Counted from the first letter of the stretch, positions 24,847 to 34,274 are shown. The stretch: 64,000 nucleotides of DNA from Paraburkholderia rhizosphaerae (GCF_004366595.1 NZ_SORE01000010.1:183519-247518); one strand, 5' to 3'. The notes: generated by a model from the sequence alone, not told the origin. Translations and numbers: made by a program.

Positions 24847-26166
24847 TCACCGTGCGGTTCGATTCAGAGGGTTGGCGTCCGGCGCGCTCGCGTCCGCGGC
24901 TTCCAGTGCGGCCTCGCGCTCGGGCAGCGCGTGCATCAGCACTTCATAGCAGGCGCCCATCGTGTGATAGTCGGTCTTGCCCGCAGGGCTTTTCTCGTCG
25001 CTGTACTTGCGGTTGTCGCAAGTCAGGATGCGATACCACGCGCCGTAGCGGTGATCGACGAAATGCGCCCAGCTATAGCGCCACAACTCGTCGTACCAGT
25101 CCCAGAAGCGTTCGTTGCCAGTGCGCTTGCCGAGCAGCGCCGCGGTCGCGAAGGTCTCGGCCTGGACCCAGAAATACTTGTCGTGATCGCAGATCGTGTA
25201 GTCCGGTCCGAAGCCGTAATAGAGGCCACCGTGATCGTTGTCCCACGCGAACGTCATCGCTGCGTCGAACAGTTCGATCGCGCGCGGCAGCAGCCACGGC
25301 AGCGGACGGTGCCGCTCGAGAATGAGCAGCAGCTTCGCCCATTCGGTCTGGTGACCCGGCTGGAAGCCCCATGGGCGGAAGATGTTCGAACTGTCTTCTT
25401 CGTTGTAGTGCCAGTCGACCGACCAGTCGGCGTGAAAGTGCTCCCATACGAGGCTTTGCGACAGCTTCGCCTGACGGATCGTGATGTTGGTCGCGACACG
25501 TTCCGCGCGGTCCAGATAGACAAGGTGGCCGGTCGCTTCATAGGCGGCGAGCAGCGCTTCGGTCGTATGCATGTTCGCGTTCTGGCCGCGGTAGCTGCTG
25601 ACGTGCCAGTCGGGTGTTGCCTCATCGGCATAGAGACCCGCGGCCGGATCCCAGAACCGGTGCTCCATCAGATCGAAGGTCGCGGCGATCATCGGCTTCG
25701 CTTCTTCGATGCCGGCCATGTACGCGTGCGCGTACGCAAGCAGCACGAATGCGAGACCGTAGCAGTGGCGCGTGCCGTCGAGCGTGCGCTTGTGACCGTC
25801 GCGCCACTCGAGCTCCCAGTCGTAGCCTTCGTTGTGCGAGTCCCAATGCGCATCGCGCAAGAACCTGAGACCGTGCCGCGCGTATTCGAGATGCTGCGCG
25901 TCGCCAAACTGGCGATACGCCATCGCGTAGTTGAACACGTAGCGGCAACTGCTGACCAGGTGTCGCGTCGTGCGGTTGTAGATCGTGCCGTCGTCGCGCA
26001 GAAAATGGTGAAAGCCGCCGCTCGGATCGAACACGTTCGGCGCATAAAAACGCAGTGTGTGCCCGATATGCGCGAGCAGGAAGTCGCGCTCGCGGAAGCT
26101 TGCGACCGGCGGCGTGTTGGCCGCGGACGTCGACGGGTCGGAAAGTAGCGTGTCGGATTGGGTCAT
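24847..26166 (-). CDS. AGE family sugar epimerase/isomerase
   Basis: 439 residues, the size of N-acylglucosamine 2-epimerase family (alpha/alpha)6-barrel enzymes. Characteristic segments include GGFHHFLRDDG, TRHLVSSCRYVFNYA, RPWGFQPGHQTEWAKLL (a catalytic histidine region), WVQAETFATAALL and DYHTMGACYE near the C-terminus. Members such as YihS and mannose isomerase interconvert mannose, fructose and glucose rather than N-acylated sugars. The gene is coupled to the LacI gene upstream by an ATGA overlap and followed at once by the PfkB kinase, suggesting isomerisation then phosphorylation. Exact sugar not determined. Confidence 0.87.
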   Translation of the reverse strand: MTQSDTLLSDPSTSAANTPPVASFRERDFLLAHIGHTLRFYAPNVFDPSGGFHHFLRDDGTIYNRTTRHLVSSCRYVFNYAMAYRQFGDAQHLEYARHGLRFLRDAHWDSHNEGYDWELEWRDGHKRTLDGTRHCYGLAFVLLAYAHAYMAGIEEAKPMIAATFDLMEHRFWDPAAGLYADEATPDWHVSSYRGQNANMHTTEALLAAYEATGHLVYLDRAERVATNITIRQAKLSQSLVWEHFHADWSVDWHYNEEDSSNIFRPWGFQPGHQTEWAKLLLILERHRPLPWLLPRAIELFDAAMTFAWDNDHGGLYYGFGPDYTICDHDKYFWVQAETFATAALLGKRTGNERFWDWYDELWRYSWAHFVDHRYGAWYRILTCDNRKYSDEKSPAGKTDYHTMGACYEVLMHALPEREAALEAADASAPDANPLNRTAR

Positions 26167-27149
26167 GACGGATTCACCGAGGTACTGGCGCGGACAACGA
26201 GGTGGACGGGCAGGCGTACTTCGAGTTCGGCAGGCGAGTCTTCGAGCAGCAGCTCGACGCCGCTGCGGCCGAGTGCTTCTTTATCCACCGCGATGGTCGA
26301 CAACGGGGGCGTCGCGTGCGCCGCGGCAGGTATGTCGTCGAAACCGATGATCGCGATGTCGTCGGGGACCCGCAGGCCGCGTGCAACGCAGGTGCGCAAT
26401 GCAGCGAGTGCGGCGGCGTCGTTATACGCGAACACCGCGTCGGGCCGCGGACCGGGCGCGTCGAGCAGGCGCTGCATGGCCAGCGCGCCGCCGGTCGCAG
26501 GGTCGAGACCCGCATCGATGGTCACTTCGAGCGACGGATCGAATAGCAGTCCGGCTTCGAAAAACGCTTTGCGGTAGCCGAGCGCGCGCTGCGCGATGCT
26601 GTAGTGCGCAAGCGACCCGCCGATAAACGCCACGCGCGTGCGCTTCTGCTCGAACAGATGCCGCATTGCGAGTGTCGCGCCGGCCGCGTTATCCAGATTC
26701 ACCGAGCGCAGGCCGGGCGCCCATAGGTCGATCAACACGAGCGGGCGTTGCATCGCGGCGAGCGTCGCGAGCGTCTCCGGCTCGACGAAGCCGGCCACCG
26801 CGATCGCGTCCGGTGCATGCAGCCGCATTTGCTGGACCACATCTTCGGTCGGTCCGGCGGTCAGCACCGACGGCACGATGCCGCGCTCGCGACACGCATC
26901 TTCGACGCCGTGCAGCACATGAGAAAAAAACGGGCTCGCCGCGAAGTTGTTGTGCTGACGATGCAGCAGGAACGTGAGCCGGCGGATGCGCGGGCGCAGT
27001 TGAGCGGCGTCGTAACCGAGCCGGCGCGCCGCTTCGACGACGCGTACGCGCGTCGCGTCGGACAGGCCCGGCTGGTTTTTGAGCGCACGCGAGACCGTGC
27101 CGATCGACACGCTGGCCTCGCGAGCGACGTCGCGAATGGTGGTTGCCAT
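26163..27149 (-). CDS. LacI family transcriptional regulator
   Basis: 328 residues. The N-terminal HTH (TIRDVAREASVSIGTVSRAL, 4-23) is classical LacI, followed by a periplasmic-binding-protein-like sugar-sensing domain (VAFIGG, FAYNDAAALAAL, IIGFDDIP). It probably represses its own operon with the AGE epimerase and PfkB kinase and is released by a sugar. ATG 27149 is chosen because HTH domains of this family start within a few residues of the N-terminus. The stop overlaps the next start (ATGA). Candidate operators lie upstream. Confidence 0.92.
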   Translation of the reverse strand: MATTIRDVAREASVSIGTVSRALKNQPGLSDATRVRVVEAARRLGYDAAQLRPRIRRLTFLLHRQHNNFAASPFFSHVLHGVEDACRERGIVPSVLTAGPTEDVVQQMRLHAPDAIAVAGFVEPETLATLAAMQRPLVLIDLWAPGLRSVNLDNAAGATLAMRHLFEQKRTRVAFIGGSLAHYSIAQRALGYRKAFFEAGLLFDPSLEVTIDAGLDPATGGALAMQRLLDAPGPRPDAVFAYNDAAALAALRTCVARGLRVPDDIAIIGFDDIPAAAHATPPLSTIAVDKEALGRSGVELLLEDSPAELEVRLPVHLVVRASTSVNPS

Positions 27150-27511
27150 CGAAGTGATGACGCCGGACGTGAAAGCGACACGGCAGCGTTTGTTCAAGTT
27201 CGGGCGATTGTATAGTAAAACTCGCCGAAAAAGCCCGTTGAAATGCGCTCGAAGCACGCGTGAATACCCGTATATGAACGATTTCAGCCGATATTTGCGT
27301 GTTTAGTAAAAATGCTAAACAGATGGCTGCAAATAGCGGGTAAAACGCGTTGCGGATGCGCGGCGCTCGGGCGCGCGCGACCGCAACGCGTGCTTCGGTT
27401 CGCCAGTACGCGGCGGCAAATGCAATCTGGGGCTGCGCAGAGGTGCGGCCGGCTATCAGACGATCGCGAATGATCAAGCGAAACGCGCGGTCCGGTGCGC
27501 GTGCTGCGCGC
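27150..27511. other. Intergenic region upstream of the LacI-AGE-PfkB operon
   Basis: 362 bp, no gene supported. It holds an AT-richer promoter zone (27190-27320) with two TAGTAAAA-containing sites and, beyond that, GC-rich sequence running up to the end of the EAL-GGDEF gene. It must contain the operon promoter on the minus strand. Confidence 0.5.
27301..27320. promoter_or_regulatory. LacI-type operator candidate
   Basis: GTTTAG and CTAAAC form an inverted repeat separated by 8 nt. A second related site with TAGTAAAA lies at 27213-27220, about 90 bp nearer the LacI gene. Two spaced, partly symmetric sites upstream of an autoregulated LacI operon fit operator spacing. This is inference from position and symmetry only. 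Confidence 0.4.
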
Positions 27512-29359
27512 CTAGTCCAGCGTCGCGTGCGACGCTTCGGTGCGGCCGTGCATCAACGCCTCGCGCGCGTGCGCATCGATCAGCACCAAACCGGATGACT
27601 CATGTTTCGCGCGGCGTTTCGCGAGCGCCGCAATCGATGCGATGTCTTCGCTGGTGCGCGGTGTGCGTTCGCTATTGGGCTGCACATGCACGCAGCCAAT
27701 CGCCATTGTGACGAAGCCGAAAAAGGTCGGATTGCCGCGCCGGTCCTCGCCATGAATTCCGCCCGCGACACGATCGTCGGGCGCGTAGAAGCGCTGCGCG
27801 CCTTCGTTGAACGCGAAGATCGCGCGCTGCGCGCGGTCGATGCAATCGTCGCTCTGAAACAGGATCAGAAAATCGTCGCCGCCAACATGGCCGAGGAAGT
27901 CGCGCGTCGGCTCGCAGACGTCCGCCAGCACCGCGGCCGCGAACTTCAACACCTCATCGCCCTGCCAGTACCCGTACTGATCGTTGAAAGGCTTGAAGTG
28001 ATTCAGGTCCACATAGCACGCGTAGAAACCGGCGCCGTTGGTGAGCAGCCGCGCAATGTGCGAACTGATCGGGATGTTGCCCGGCAGAAAAGTGAGCGGG
28101 TTTGCGTAACGTGCCGCTTCGATCCGTACCTCGGTGACGGCGCGCACGAGGTTCTCGCCGGTGCCGAGACCCGCGTATTTGCCGTTGTCGGTGATCACGA
28201 AGCCGTCGGCCAGATAACGCTGGTCGTCGCTGGCAAGCAGCTTCGCCATCTGTTCGACTGTCATCGATTTCTCGATGATCACCGGCGATTCATTTGCAAA
28301 CAGCATGCATGGCCGCTTGCCGAACAGCTCACGGTGATACGGCAGCGCGTAGCGGTCCATAAACGCGCGCCGGTTGATCAACGCAACCGGCACGTCACGT
28401 TCGACGACCGCCACCGCGTGCAGATCCGGTAGCCGGTTGAACAGCTCGAGCACATCGTTATTGGTCGCATGGCGCGGCAACGCGGGCGCTTGCACCATCA
28501 TCTTTTCCGACGCCATGCCGCCCGACGGCGACGCGGTCAGCGTGCGCGTCGCCTCCGGGAACACCGCGATATGGCCGGCGCGGATCGCTTGCCGCGCATC
28601 GTTGGCGACTTTGCGCGGCGGCCGCGCATGCGGTTTGCCGAAGAAAAAGCCCTGTCCGCAGCCAATGCCCATATCGCGCACGACGATCAGATCGGCTTCG
28701 TTTTCGATCCCTTCCGCCACGAGCGTCGCGCCGCTCGCATTCGCGAAGTACTGCATCGCCTTCACCGCTTCGAACTTGAGCGGGTCGCTCGCGATGTCGT
28801 GGATGAAGAAACGGTCGATCTTTACGACGTCGGGCCGCAGCCGCACCCACAGATTCATGCTGGCGTTCGCCGTGCCATAGTCGTCGAGCGCGAATTGCGC
28901 GCCCGCGGTGCGTAGTGTCGCGATCGCTGGCAGCACGTTACTGACGTCGGGAATCGCACTTTGCTCGGTGAGTTCGACCACGATGCGGCTCGCATCGACA
29001 CCGGAGCGGCGCAGCAGCGCGAAAGTTTCATCACGCGCGTCGGCGAGCTCCCGGATCGCGCCGGCGCTGAAGTTCAGGAACAGCTTGCCGTCGTATTCGA
29101 GCCGCGCGAACGCTTCGATGCAGGCGTGCGCGGCGGCGCGCTCGAGCGGCACCACCGCGTCTTCGGCGAGCGCCTGAGCGAACAGCGCAAACGGCGCTTC
29201 AAGATCGGACCCCACCGGTCCGCGTATCAATCCTTCATAACCGATGATCGCGCCGCCGTCGAACTTGACGATCGGTTGAAAGACGGCGGACAAACTGCGC
29301 TTTGCGATCAGATCTGCGACACGGGAAGTATGGGACCGGACGGGCGGGCGAAGTGACAT
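27512..29359 (-). CDS. EAL-CBS-GGDEF cyclic-di-GMP protein with GGDDF site
   Basis: 615 residues. N-terminal EAL domain (about 15-265; YEGLIR, FLNFSAG, VELTEQS, LDDYGTANAS, VKIDR, AEGIEN, GQGFFFGKP), a central CBS-pair-like sensor (about 320-440; MTVEQMAKLL, FVITDNGKYAG) and a C-terminal GGDEF domain with HVGGDDF at about 490-496. The EAL residues appear intact, so phosphodiesterase activity is likely. The cyclase signature has Asp in place of the second acidic Glu, so diguanylate cyclase activity is uncertain and the domain may be regulatory. No membrane segments. It is transcribed alone. Confidence 0.9.
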   Translation of the reverse strand: MSLRPPVRSHTSRVADLIAKRSLSAVFQPIVKFDGGAIIGYEGLIRGPVGSDLEAPFALFAQALAEDAVVPLERAAAHACIEAFARLEYDGKLFLNFSAGAIRELADARDETFALLRRSGVDASRIVVELTEQSAIPDVSNVLPAIATLRTAGAQFALDDYGTANASMNLWVRLRPDVVKIDRFFIHDIASDPLKFEAVKAMQYFANASGATLVAEGIENEADLIVVRDMGIGCGQGFFFGKPHARPPRKVANDARQAIRAGHIAVFPEATRTLTASPSGGMASEKMMVQAPALPRHATNNDVLELFNRLPDLHAVAVVERDVPVALINRRAFMDRYALPYHRELFGKRPCMLFANESPVIIEKSMTVEQMAKLLASDDQRYLADGFVITDNGKYAGLGTGENLVRAVTEVRIEAARYANPLTFLPGNIPISSHIARLLTNGAGFYACYVDLNHFKPFNDQYGYWQGDEVLKFAAAVLADVCEPTRDFLGHVGGDDFLILFQSDDCIDRAQRAIFAFNEGAQRFYAPDDRVAGGIHGEDRRGNPTFFGFVTMAIGCVHVQPNSERTPRTSEDIASIAALAKRRAKHESSGLVLIDAHAREALMHGRTEASHATLD

Positions 29360-29569
29360 GGCGGATAGCCAGACAAACTAGGGACTCTCGGCATATCGGC
29401 GGCGCCGCTAAAGACTTGAATGAAATTTTCATGAAATCCGCATAAACGCCGCGCAAACGGAATGGTGCTTTTGCCTATGCCATCTGGCCAGGCTGACGGC
29501 AAACGTGTGCGCGCGGTCAAATAACGCCCGCAACACAACATACGACGCAACGACGACGGCAGGCGAAAA

Positions 29570-29592
29570 GAAAGCCGCATCAAGCGGCTTTC
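29570..29592 (-). terminator. Intrinsic terminator of the SBF-type transporter gene
   Basis: GAAAGCCGC and GCGGCTTTC make a perfect 9-bp stem with a 5-nt loop. On the minus strand it is followed by TTTTC. It lies about 40 bp after the transporter stop and fits as its terminator. Confidence 0.75.
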
Positions 29593-29630
29593 AGGGAAAC
29601 AAATTCAGGGAGAGAGCTATGAAGGTGTTA

Positions 29631-30671
29631 TCAGGGTCGAGGGCCAACCCGGCCGCCGCTTACGCGAGCCGCTGCGTTCTGCTGAGCGGTGCGCTTCTGG
29701 GCGTTCGTTTCGCGCGCACCCCAGCGTTGCGCGAGAGCGGCGCAGGTCATCAGCTGGATCTGGTGGAACAACATCAACGGCAGCACGGCGGCGCCGACCG
29801 CATGCGTCGCGAAGATCACCTTCGCCATCGGCACACCGGCGGCGAGACTCTTCTTCGAACCGCAGAAGATGATTGTGATCTGGTCGGCGCGGTTAAAGCC
29901 GAGGCGCTTGCCGATAAACATCGTGAGCGTCAGCGCGAGCGCGAGCAGCACCGCACACGCGAGCAGCAGCCCGCCAAGCGCAGAAAGCGGAATGTGATGC
30001 CACAGGCCTTCGGTGACCGCTTCGCTGAACGCCGCGTAGACGACGAGCAGGATCGACCCTTGGTCGACGTACTTGAGCACGTTGCGGTTGCGGTCAATCC
30101 AGCTGCCGATCATCGGGCGCAGCAACTGGCCCGCGACGAACGGCACGAGCAGCTGCAGCACGATGTTCCACACCGTATGCCACGGCGACACACCACCGGC
30201 TGCCTGACTGGTGACGATGACGCTGACCAGCGCGGGCGTCACGAAGATGCCGAGCAGGCTGGAGGCGGACGCGCTGCACACGGCGGCTGGGACATTGCCC
30301 TTGGCTATCGACGTGAAGGCGATCGACGACTGAACCGTCGACGGCAGCGTGCAAAGGAAGAGGATGCCGACATAGAGCGTTGGCGTGACGATCGGCGCAA
30401 GAAGCGGCTTGAGCGCGAGACCGAGCAGCGGAAATACCGCGAACGTGCTTAGCAGCACGACCGCGTGCAGTCGCCAGTGTGTCGCGCCGGCCAGGATCGC
30501 CTCGCGCGACAGCTTCGCGCCGTGCAGGAAGAACAGCAGGCCGATCGCAATGTCCGTCACCCAGTTGAATGCCACCGCTGCCTGCCCATGGACGGGCAGC
30601 AGGCTGGCGAGAATCACCGTGCCGACGAGGCACAGCGTGAAGTTATCCGGAAGCAGTTTCGGGCGAGCCAT
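29631..30671 (-). CDS. Bile acid:sodium symporter-like (SBF-like/YfeH) transporter
   Basis: 346 residues with about 9-10 hydrophobic helices. The motifs GLLFFLHGAKLSREAI, FLCTLPSTVQSSIAFTSIAKG and FCGSKKSLAAGVPMA are diagnostic of the SBF-like family (YfeH/P7 type) of BASS transporters. Location is the inner membrane. The substrate cannot be told from sequence; bile acids are unlikely in this organism and organic acids are more plausible (inference). The C-terminal ~30 residues are hydrophilic and variable. Monocistronic, ending at a clear hairpin terminator. Confidence 0.85.
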   Translation of the reverse strand: MARPKLLPDNFTLCLVGTVILASLLPVHGQAAVAFNWVTDIAIGLLFFLHGAKLSREAILAGATHWRLHAVVLLSTFAVFPLLGLALKPLLAPIVTPTLYVGILFLCTLPSTVQSSIAFTSIAKGNVPAAVCSASASSLLGIFVTPALVSVIVTSQAAGGVSPWHTVWNIVLQLLVPFVAGQLLRPMIGSWIDRNRNVLKYVDQGSILLVVYAAFSEAVTEGLWHHIPLSALGGLLLACAVLLALALTLTMFIGKRLGFNRADQITIIFCGSKKSLAAGVPMAKVIFATHAVGAAVLPLMLFHQIQLMTCAALAQRWGARETNAQKRTAQQNAAARVSGGRVGPRP

Positions 30672-31208
30672 CTTGAAATCTCGATGCGAGGAAAACGCGC
30701 TGCATTAGGGAAAACCAGTATTTTCCATGCATTTGGATTAAATATGCAAATTCATTTACCGAATTGATTGATGCGCGACGCGAATGAAAGCACGTGTGAA
30801 AGCTTCCGGCTTCCCCGCCGGCAATTGCGGGTCGCGTCCATGTCATACGTTCCGGGTCAGCAAACGTGCTTGGATCGGACGTGTCGCGGACGGTGTAAAA
30901 CACGTGTGTCGCCGGCCCGCCGTGCGTTTGAGACAAGGTCCCTGGCGAGAAAAGGACCCGGTAACATGGTGTTACAACCCTGCTCACGGCATAACATTTT
31001 TTGCCTCGACAGTACCAGGTGCCACCCATAAATTACTGCTGAACAGGGCGATTGGGATGACTGATGAGCGCCTGTTTTGCCGATCGACCGGCGCTACAGG
31101 TGTTCAAGGTATTCGCGGCGGTTTTGCCGTATCCGACGGGTAATTCGCGCGGCCGCAACGGTCTTCCGGGCAGAAGCTTCAAGTCTGTCTTTCAGCAGGT
31201 GAATAAAC
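30672..31208. other. Long intergenic region upstream of the small exported protein
   Basis: 537 bp without a supported gene. The left 100 bp are AT-rich and serve as promoter region for the minus-strand transporter. An inverted repeat GTAACA/TGTTAC with a 3-nt spacer lies at 30961-30975 and an AT-rich patch follows at about 30990-31040. These may belong to the promoter of the plus-strand exported protein, though they are 170-250 bp from it. Confidence 0.45.
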
Positions 31209-31637
31209 GTGAGCGCTGGGTATTCTCGAACGAAGGTTTGGCTTGCGGGCGCGATTTTCGCGGCCGCGGCTTCGTTCGCCCAGGCAAACCCGATGGCGGT
31301 CCCACGGCATGCCGTTTTGCACAGCGCGGATGTGTCGTACCGCGAGTATGACGCGACGCTGGTTACCTCGCCGCGCACGACGGCGTTCGACGGCGCCGAT
31401 CGCACCGAATCGCGCCCGGGGATGCAAGTCGCCGGCGTCCAATATGCGGGCGCCATCACGCAGGTCAGTACCGAGACGCGCAGCGCGGCGCGCCCACCGT
31501 CCAATACGCAGACCATGCACACGGGCTCGATCCGTGACGACGTCGCGCGTTACAACGAAGAGCGTGTGTCCCGGCAGATTGCGCGTCCGCCTGTTGATGG
31601 CGGCCGGCCGCAAGGATCGTCTCCTTACCGGAACTAG
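31209..31637 (+). CDS. Small exported hypothetical protein
   Basis: 142 residues starting at GTG, with AGGTGA five bases upstream. A signal peptide is clear (VWLAGAIFAAAASFAQANP; likely cleavage after about residue 26). The mature part is polar, Ser/Thr/Arg-rich and probably poorly ordered, with no cysteines or enzyme motif. It should be periplasmic or secreted. I do not recognise the family; similar small exported proteins are frequent in Burkholderiaceae. It is separated from the porin by 386 bp. Confidence 0.65.
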   Translation: MSAGYSRTKVWLAGAIFAAAASFAQANPMAVPRHAVLHSADVSYREYDATLVTSPRTTAFDGADRTESRPGMQVAGVQYAGAITQVSTETRSAARPPSNTQTMHTGSIRDDVARYNEERVSRQIARPPVDGGRPQGSSPYRN

Positions 31638-32023
31638 CAGTCGGCGGCAGCGCGACGGATATCGCGATGTCGCGTACCACGCCGCACCCTTCGACCTCGC
31701 GCTTTACCCCCCGCGCTCTCACCCGTCTATTTCCCACGTTAGTGCGTGAATGGATGCGCGCGCCGCATCGGCCGTCGGCATCGGTTTTTCGATCGCATCG
31801 CACCGACCGCGCGAACGATTTTCCCGCCGCATCGCCATCCCTCAGTCAACCAAACTAGTCAGCCCGCTATACCCGCAATAACACCTCCTGTTTTTGTCCA
31901 GAAAAATGGCCGGCAAAGATGGTCCAGCCCAGATTGGCTCGACCTCCGCACCCGTCAACTACGCCGGATCGGCGAGCGCCCCGCCGCACAGCCCTATTCC
32001 CATTGACAAAGACAGGAGAACCC
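31638..32023. other. Intergenic region upstream of the porin gene
   Basis: 386 bp with no supported gene. Probably the long leader and promoter region of the porin, which starts behind CAGGAGAACCC. Pyrimidine-rich runs are seen around 31690-31730; no hairpin with T-tract was recognised. Confidence 0.4.
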
Positions 32024-33112
32024 ATGAGAACAGCGATCAGTCGCTCGTTCGGCCGCGCGTTACGCACGCTGCTGAAGACGAGCGTAGTCGTGACGCTGGC
32101 GGCAGGTGCGGGTTTGGTACAAGCGCAGTCGAGTGTGCAGCTTGATGGGCAGGTGGACGAATGGGTCGGCGCCCAGAAATTTCCGGGTGGCGAGCGCGCG
32201 TGGCAAGTGTCGGGCGGCGGGATGTCGACGTCATATTGGGGAATGAAGGGCGCCGAAGATCTCGGCAACGGCTACAAGGCGATCTTCACGCTCGAAAGCT
32301 TCTTCCGCGCGCAGAACGGCCAGTCCGGCCGCTTCGACGGCGACACCTTCTTCGCTCGCAACGCGTATGTCGGCATCGAGTCGCCGTACGGCACGGTGAG
32401 CGCCGGCCGTCTGACCACGCAGTTGTTTATCTCGACGATTCTCTTCAATCCGTTTAGCGATTCGTACGTGTTCTCGCCGATGGTGTACCACGTGTTCCTT
32501 GGCCTCGGCACGTTCCCGACCTATACGACTGACCAGGGCATCGTTGGCGACTCGGGCTGGAACAACGCGATTCAGTATTCGTCGCCGGGCATCAACGGAC
32601 TATCCGGCAGTGCGATGTACGCATTCGGCAATACGGCTGGACAGAATGGCGCGAAAAAGTACAGCGTGCAGTTTCTCTATTTCAACGGACCATTTGCGGC
32701 GACCGGCGTCTATCAGTACGTGAACTTCAACAGCGATCCGGCCGACCTCGATACGCTCGTGTCCGGTATGAAAAGCCAGGGCGTCGGCCAGTTCGGCGCG
32801 ACCTACGACCTCAAGTTCGTGAAGTTCTACGGCCAGTACATGTACACGAGGAACGACCAGCAGATGGGCAGCTGGCACGTCAATACCGCGCAAGGCGGCA
32901 TGACTGTGCCAGCCGGACCGGGCATCGTGATGGCGTCGTATGCGTGGTCGCGCGACAGCGGCGGCCTCGATCAGACGCGCCAGACGTGGGCAGTCGGCTA
33001 TGACTACCCGGTGTCGAAACGCACCGATCTGTACGCCGCGTATCTGTACGACCACTTCTCCGGCCAATCGACCGGCGACACGTTCGGTGTCGGCGTGCGC
33101 ACGAAGTTCTGA
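32024..33112 (+). CDS. Gram-negative outer-membrane porin
   Basis: 362 residues with a signal peptide ending at about A34 (GLVQA). The mature protein is rich in alternating amphipathic beta strands and ends in phenylalanine (GVRTKF), the signal for outer-membrane insertion. Segments such as AQSSVQLDGQVDEWVG, EDLGNGYKAIFTLES, FFARNAYVGIESPYGTVSAGR and the terminal KRTDLYAAYLYDHF are typical of the OmpC/Omp32-type 16-strand trimeric porins of Burkholderiaceae. ATG 32024 follows a good ribosome-binding site. A LysR gene follows on the same strand 100 bp away. Confidence 0.92.
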   Translation: MRTAISRSFGRALRTLLKTSVVVTLAAGAGLVQAQSSVQLDGQVDEWVGAQKFPGGERAWQVSGGGMSTSYWGMKGAEDLGNGYKAIFTLESFFRAQNGQSGRFDGDTFFARNAYVGIESPYGTVSAGRLTTQLFISTILFNPFSDSYVFSPMVYHVFLGLGTFPTYTTDQGIVGDSGWNNAIQYSSPGINGLSGSAMYAFGNTAGQNGAKKYSVQFLYFNGPFAATGVYQYVNFNSDPADLDTLVSGMKSQGVGQFGATYDLKFVKFYGQYMYTRNDQQMGSWHVNTAQGGMTVPAGPGIVMASYAWSRDSGGLDQTRQTWAVGYDYPVSKRTDLYAAYLYDHFSGQSTGDTFGVGVRTKF

Positions 33113-33212
33113 GCGGCGTCGCGGCGAACGCCCGCCGGTTGCACTTTGCCGACCGCTCTTTGATAAAGTCGACAGGAACCGATCGATTGATTCCTGTTGA
33201 GAGCGAGTTGCC

Positions 33213-34151
33213 ATGGATACGCTGGTCAGCATGAAGGTGTTTCGCCATGTCGTCGAAGTCGGCAGCTTTGTCGGTGCCGCGGAACGGATGGACATGTCGG
33301 CGGCGATGGCGAGCAAGCACGTGATGCACCTCGAGCAGCAGCTGGGCGCGCGCCTTCTGAACCGCACCACGCGCCGCGTCGCGACGACCGAAGCCGGCCG
33401 TGAATACTACGAGCGGCTGAGCTTTGCGCTTGCCGAGCTCGACGAGGCCGAGCAGGCGGTCGGCGCGGCCAGCGTGGTGCCGCAAGGGCGGTTGCGCGTG
33501 TCGTCGCTGTCGGCCTTCGGCCTGCGTCATGTGATGACGGCAACGGCCGACTACGCGACCCTTCATCCGCAAGTCACGGTCGACATCACGCTGTCGGACC
33601 GCGTGGTCGAGATGATCGACGAGGGCTTCGATGTCGCGATCCGCGCGTCGCCAGCCGGATTGAAGTCGTCGTCGCTGATCGCGCGGCAGGTGGCGACCGC
33701 GCATATCGTGCTGTGTGCGTCGCCCGACTATCTGAAGCGCAATGGCGTGCCACAGACGCTCGCGGACCTCGCGCGACACAACTTCATCGAATATTCGGGC
33801 ATGTCCGCACAGGAACTCGTCACGGCGGCGAACGGCGGCAGCGCGCCGCTGCGGCTCAACGGCAACATGGTCGTCAATCACCTCGAGGCGCTGCGCGTAG
33901 TCGTGCTGCAAGGTGCGGCGATCGCGCTGCTCGGCACCGAAGTGGTCGGCGACGATCTGGCCGCGGGGCGTCTCGTGCCACTGCTGGTCGACCAGTTGCC
34001 GCCACGCGAGCTGCCGATTCACGTGATCTACGCGAGCAGGCGGCATGTGTCGGCCAAGGTGCGCTCGTTCGTCGACTTTCTGGCGGAGCGCTTCGCAAAT
34101 GAGTCGCTGTGGCCGACGCTCGAGCAAGTGCGCGCGCTCGCGGCGAGTTGA
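33213..34151 (+). CDS. LysR family transcriptional regulator
   Basis: 312 residues. The winged HTH (about 1-60; FRHVVEVGSFVGAAERMDMS, then HLEQQLGARLLNRTTRR) and the substrate-binding domain (about 90-300) match the LysR subgroup that includes AaeR/DmlR-like regulators. Such proteins normally control a neighbouring or divergent gene. Here it sits between the porin and icmF, all on the plus strand, so its target is not obvious from layout. Ends 123 bp before the icmF start. Confidence 0.9.
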   Translation: MDTLVSMKVFRHVVEVGSFVGAAERMDMSAAMASKHVMHLEQQLGARLLNRTTRRVATTEAGREYYERLSFALAELDEAEQAVGAASVVPQGRLRVSSLSAFGLRHVMTATADYATLHPQVTVDITLSDRVVEMIDEGFDVAIRASPAGLKSSSLIARQVATAHIVLCASPDYLKRNGVPQTLADLARHNFIEYSGMSAQELVTAANGGSAPLRLNGNMVVNHLEALRVVVLQGAAIALLGTEVVGDDLAAGRLVPLLVDQLPPRELPIHVIYASRRHVSAKVRSFVDFLAERFANESLWPTLEQVRALAAS

Positions 34152-34274
34152 CGTCGCACATTTGCGCTGAACCGTTTCGATATACTGCAACCAGCACCCG
34201 TCAGGCGTGAAATGCGGCGAGCGCGGCTGCAACGTGCGCTCGCCGGTCACGCCGATATCGAATCCGGGGGAGAC

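Noticed and set aside
24931..26148. 405-codon plus-strand open frame
   Set aside because: Antisense to the AGE epimerase; no recognisable domain or ribosome-binding site.
29505..30452. Plus-strand frame with AGGGAGAGAG and ATG at 29619
   Set aside because: The ribosome-binding site looks good, but the frame runs antisense to the SBF-type transporter and the product is Arg/His/Asp-rich shadow sequence.
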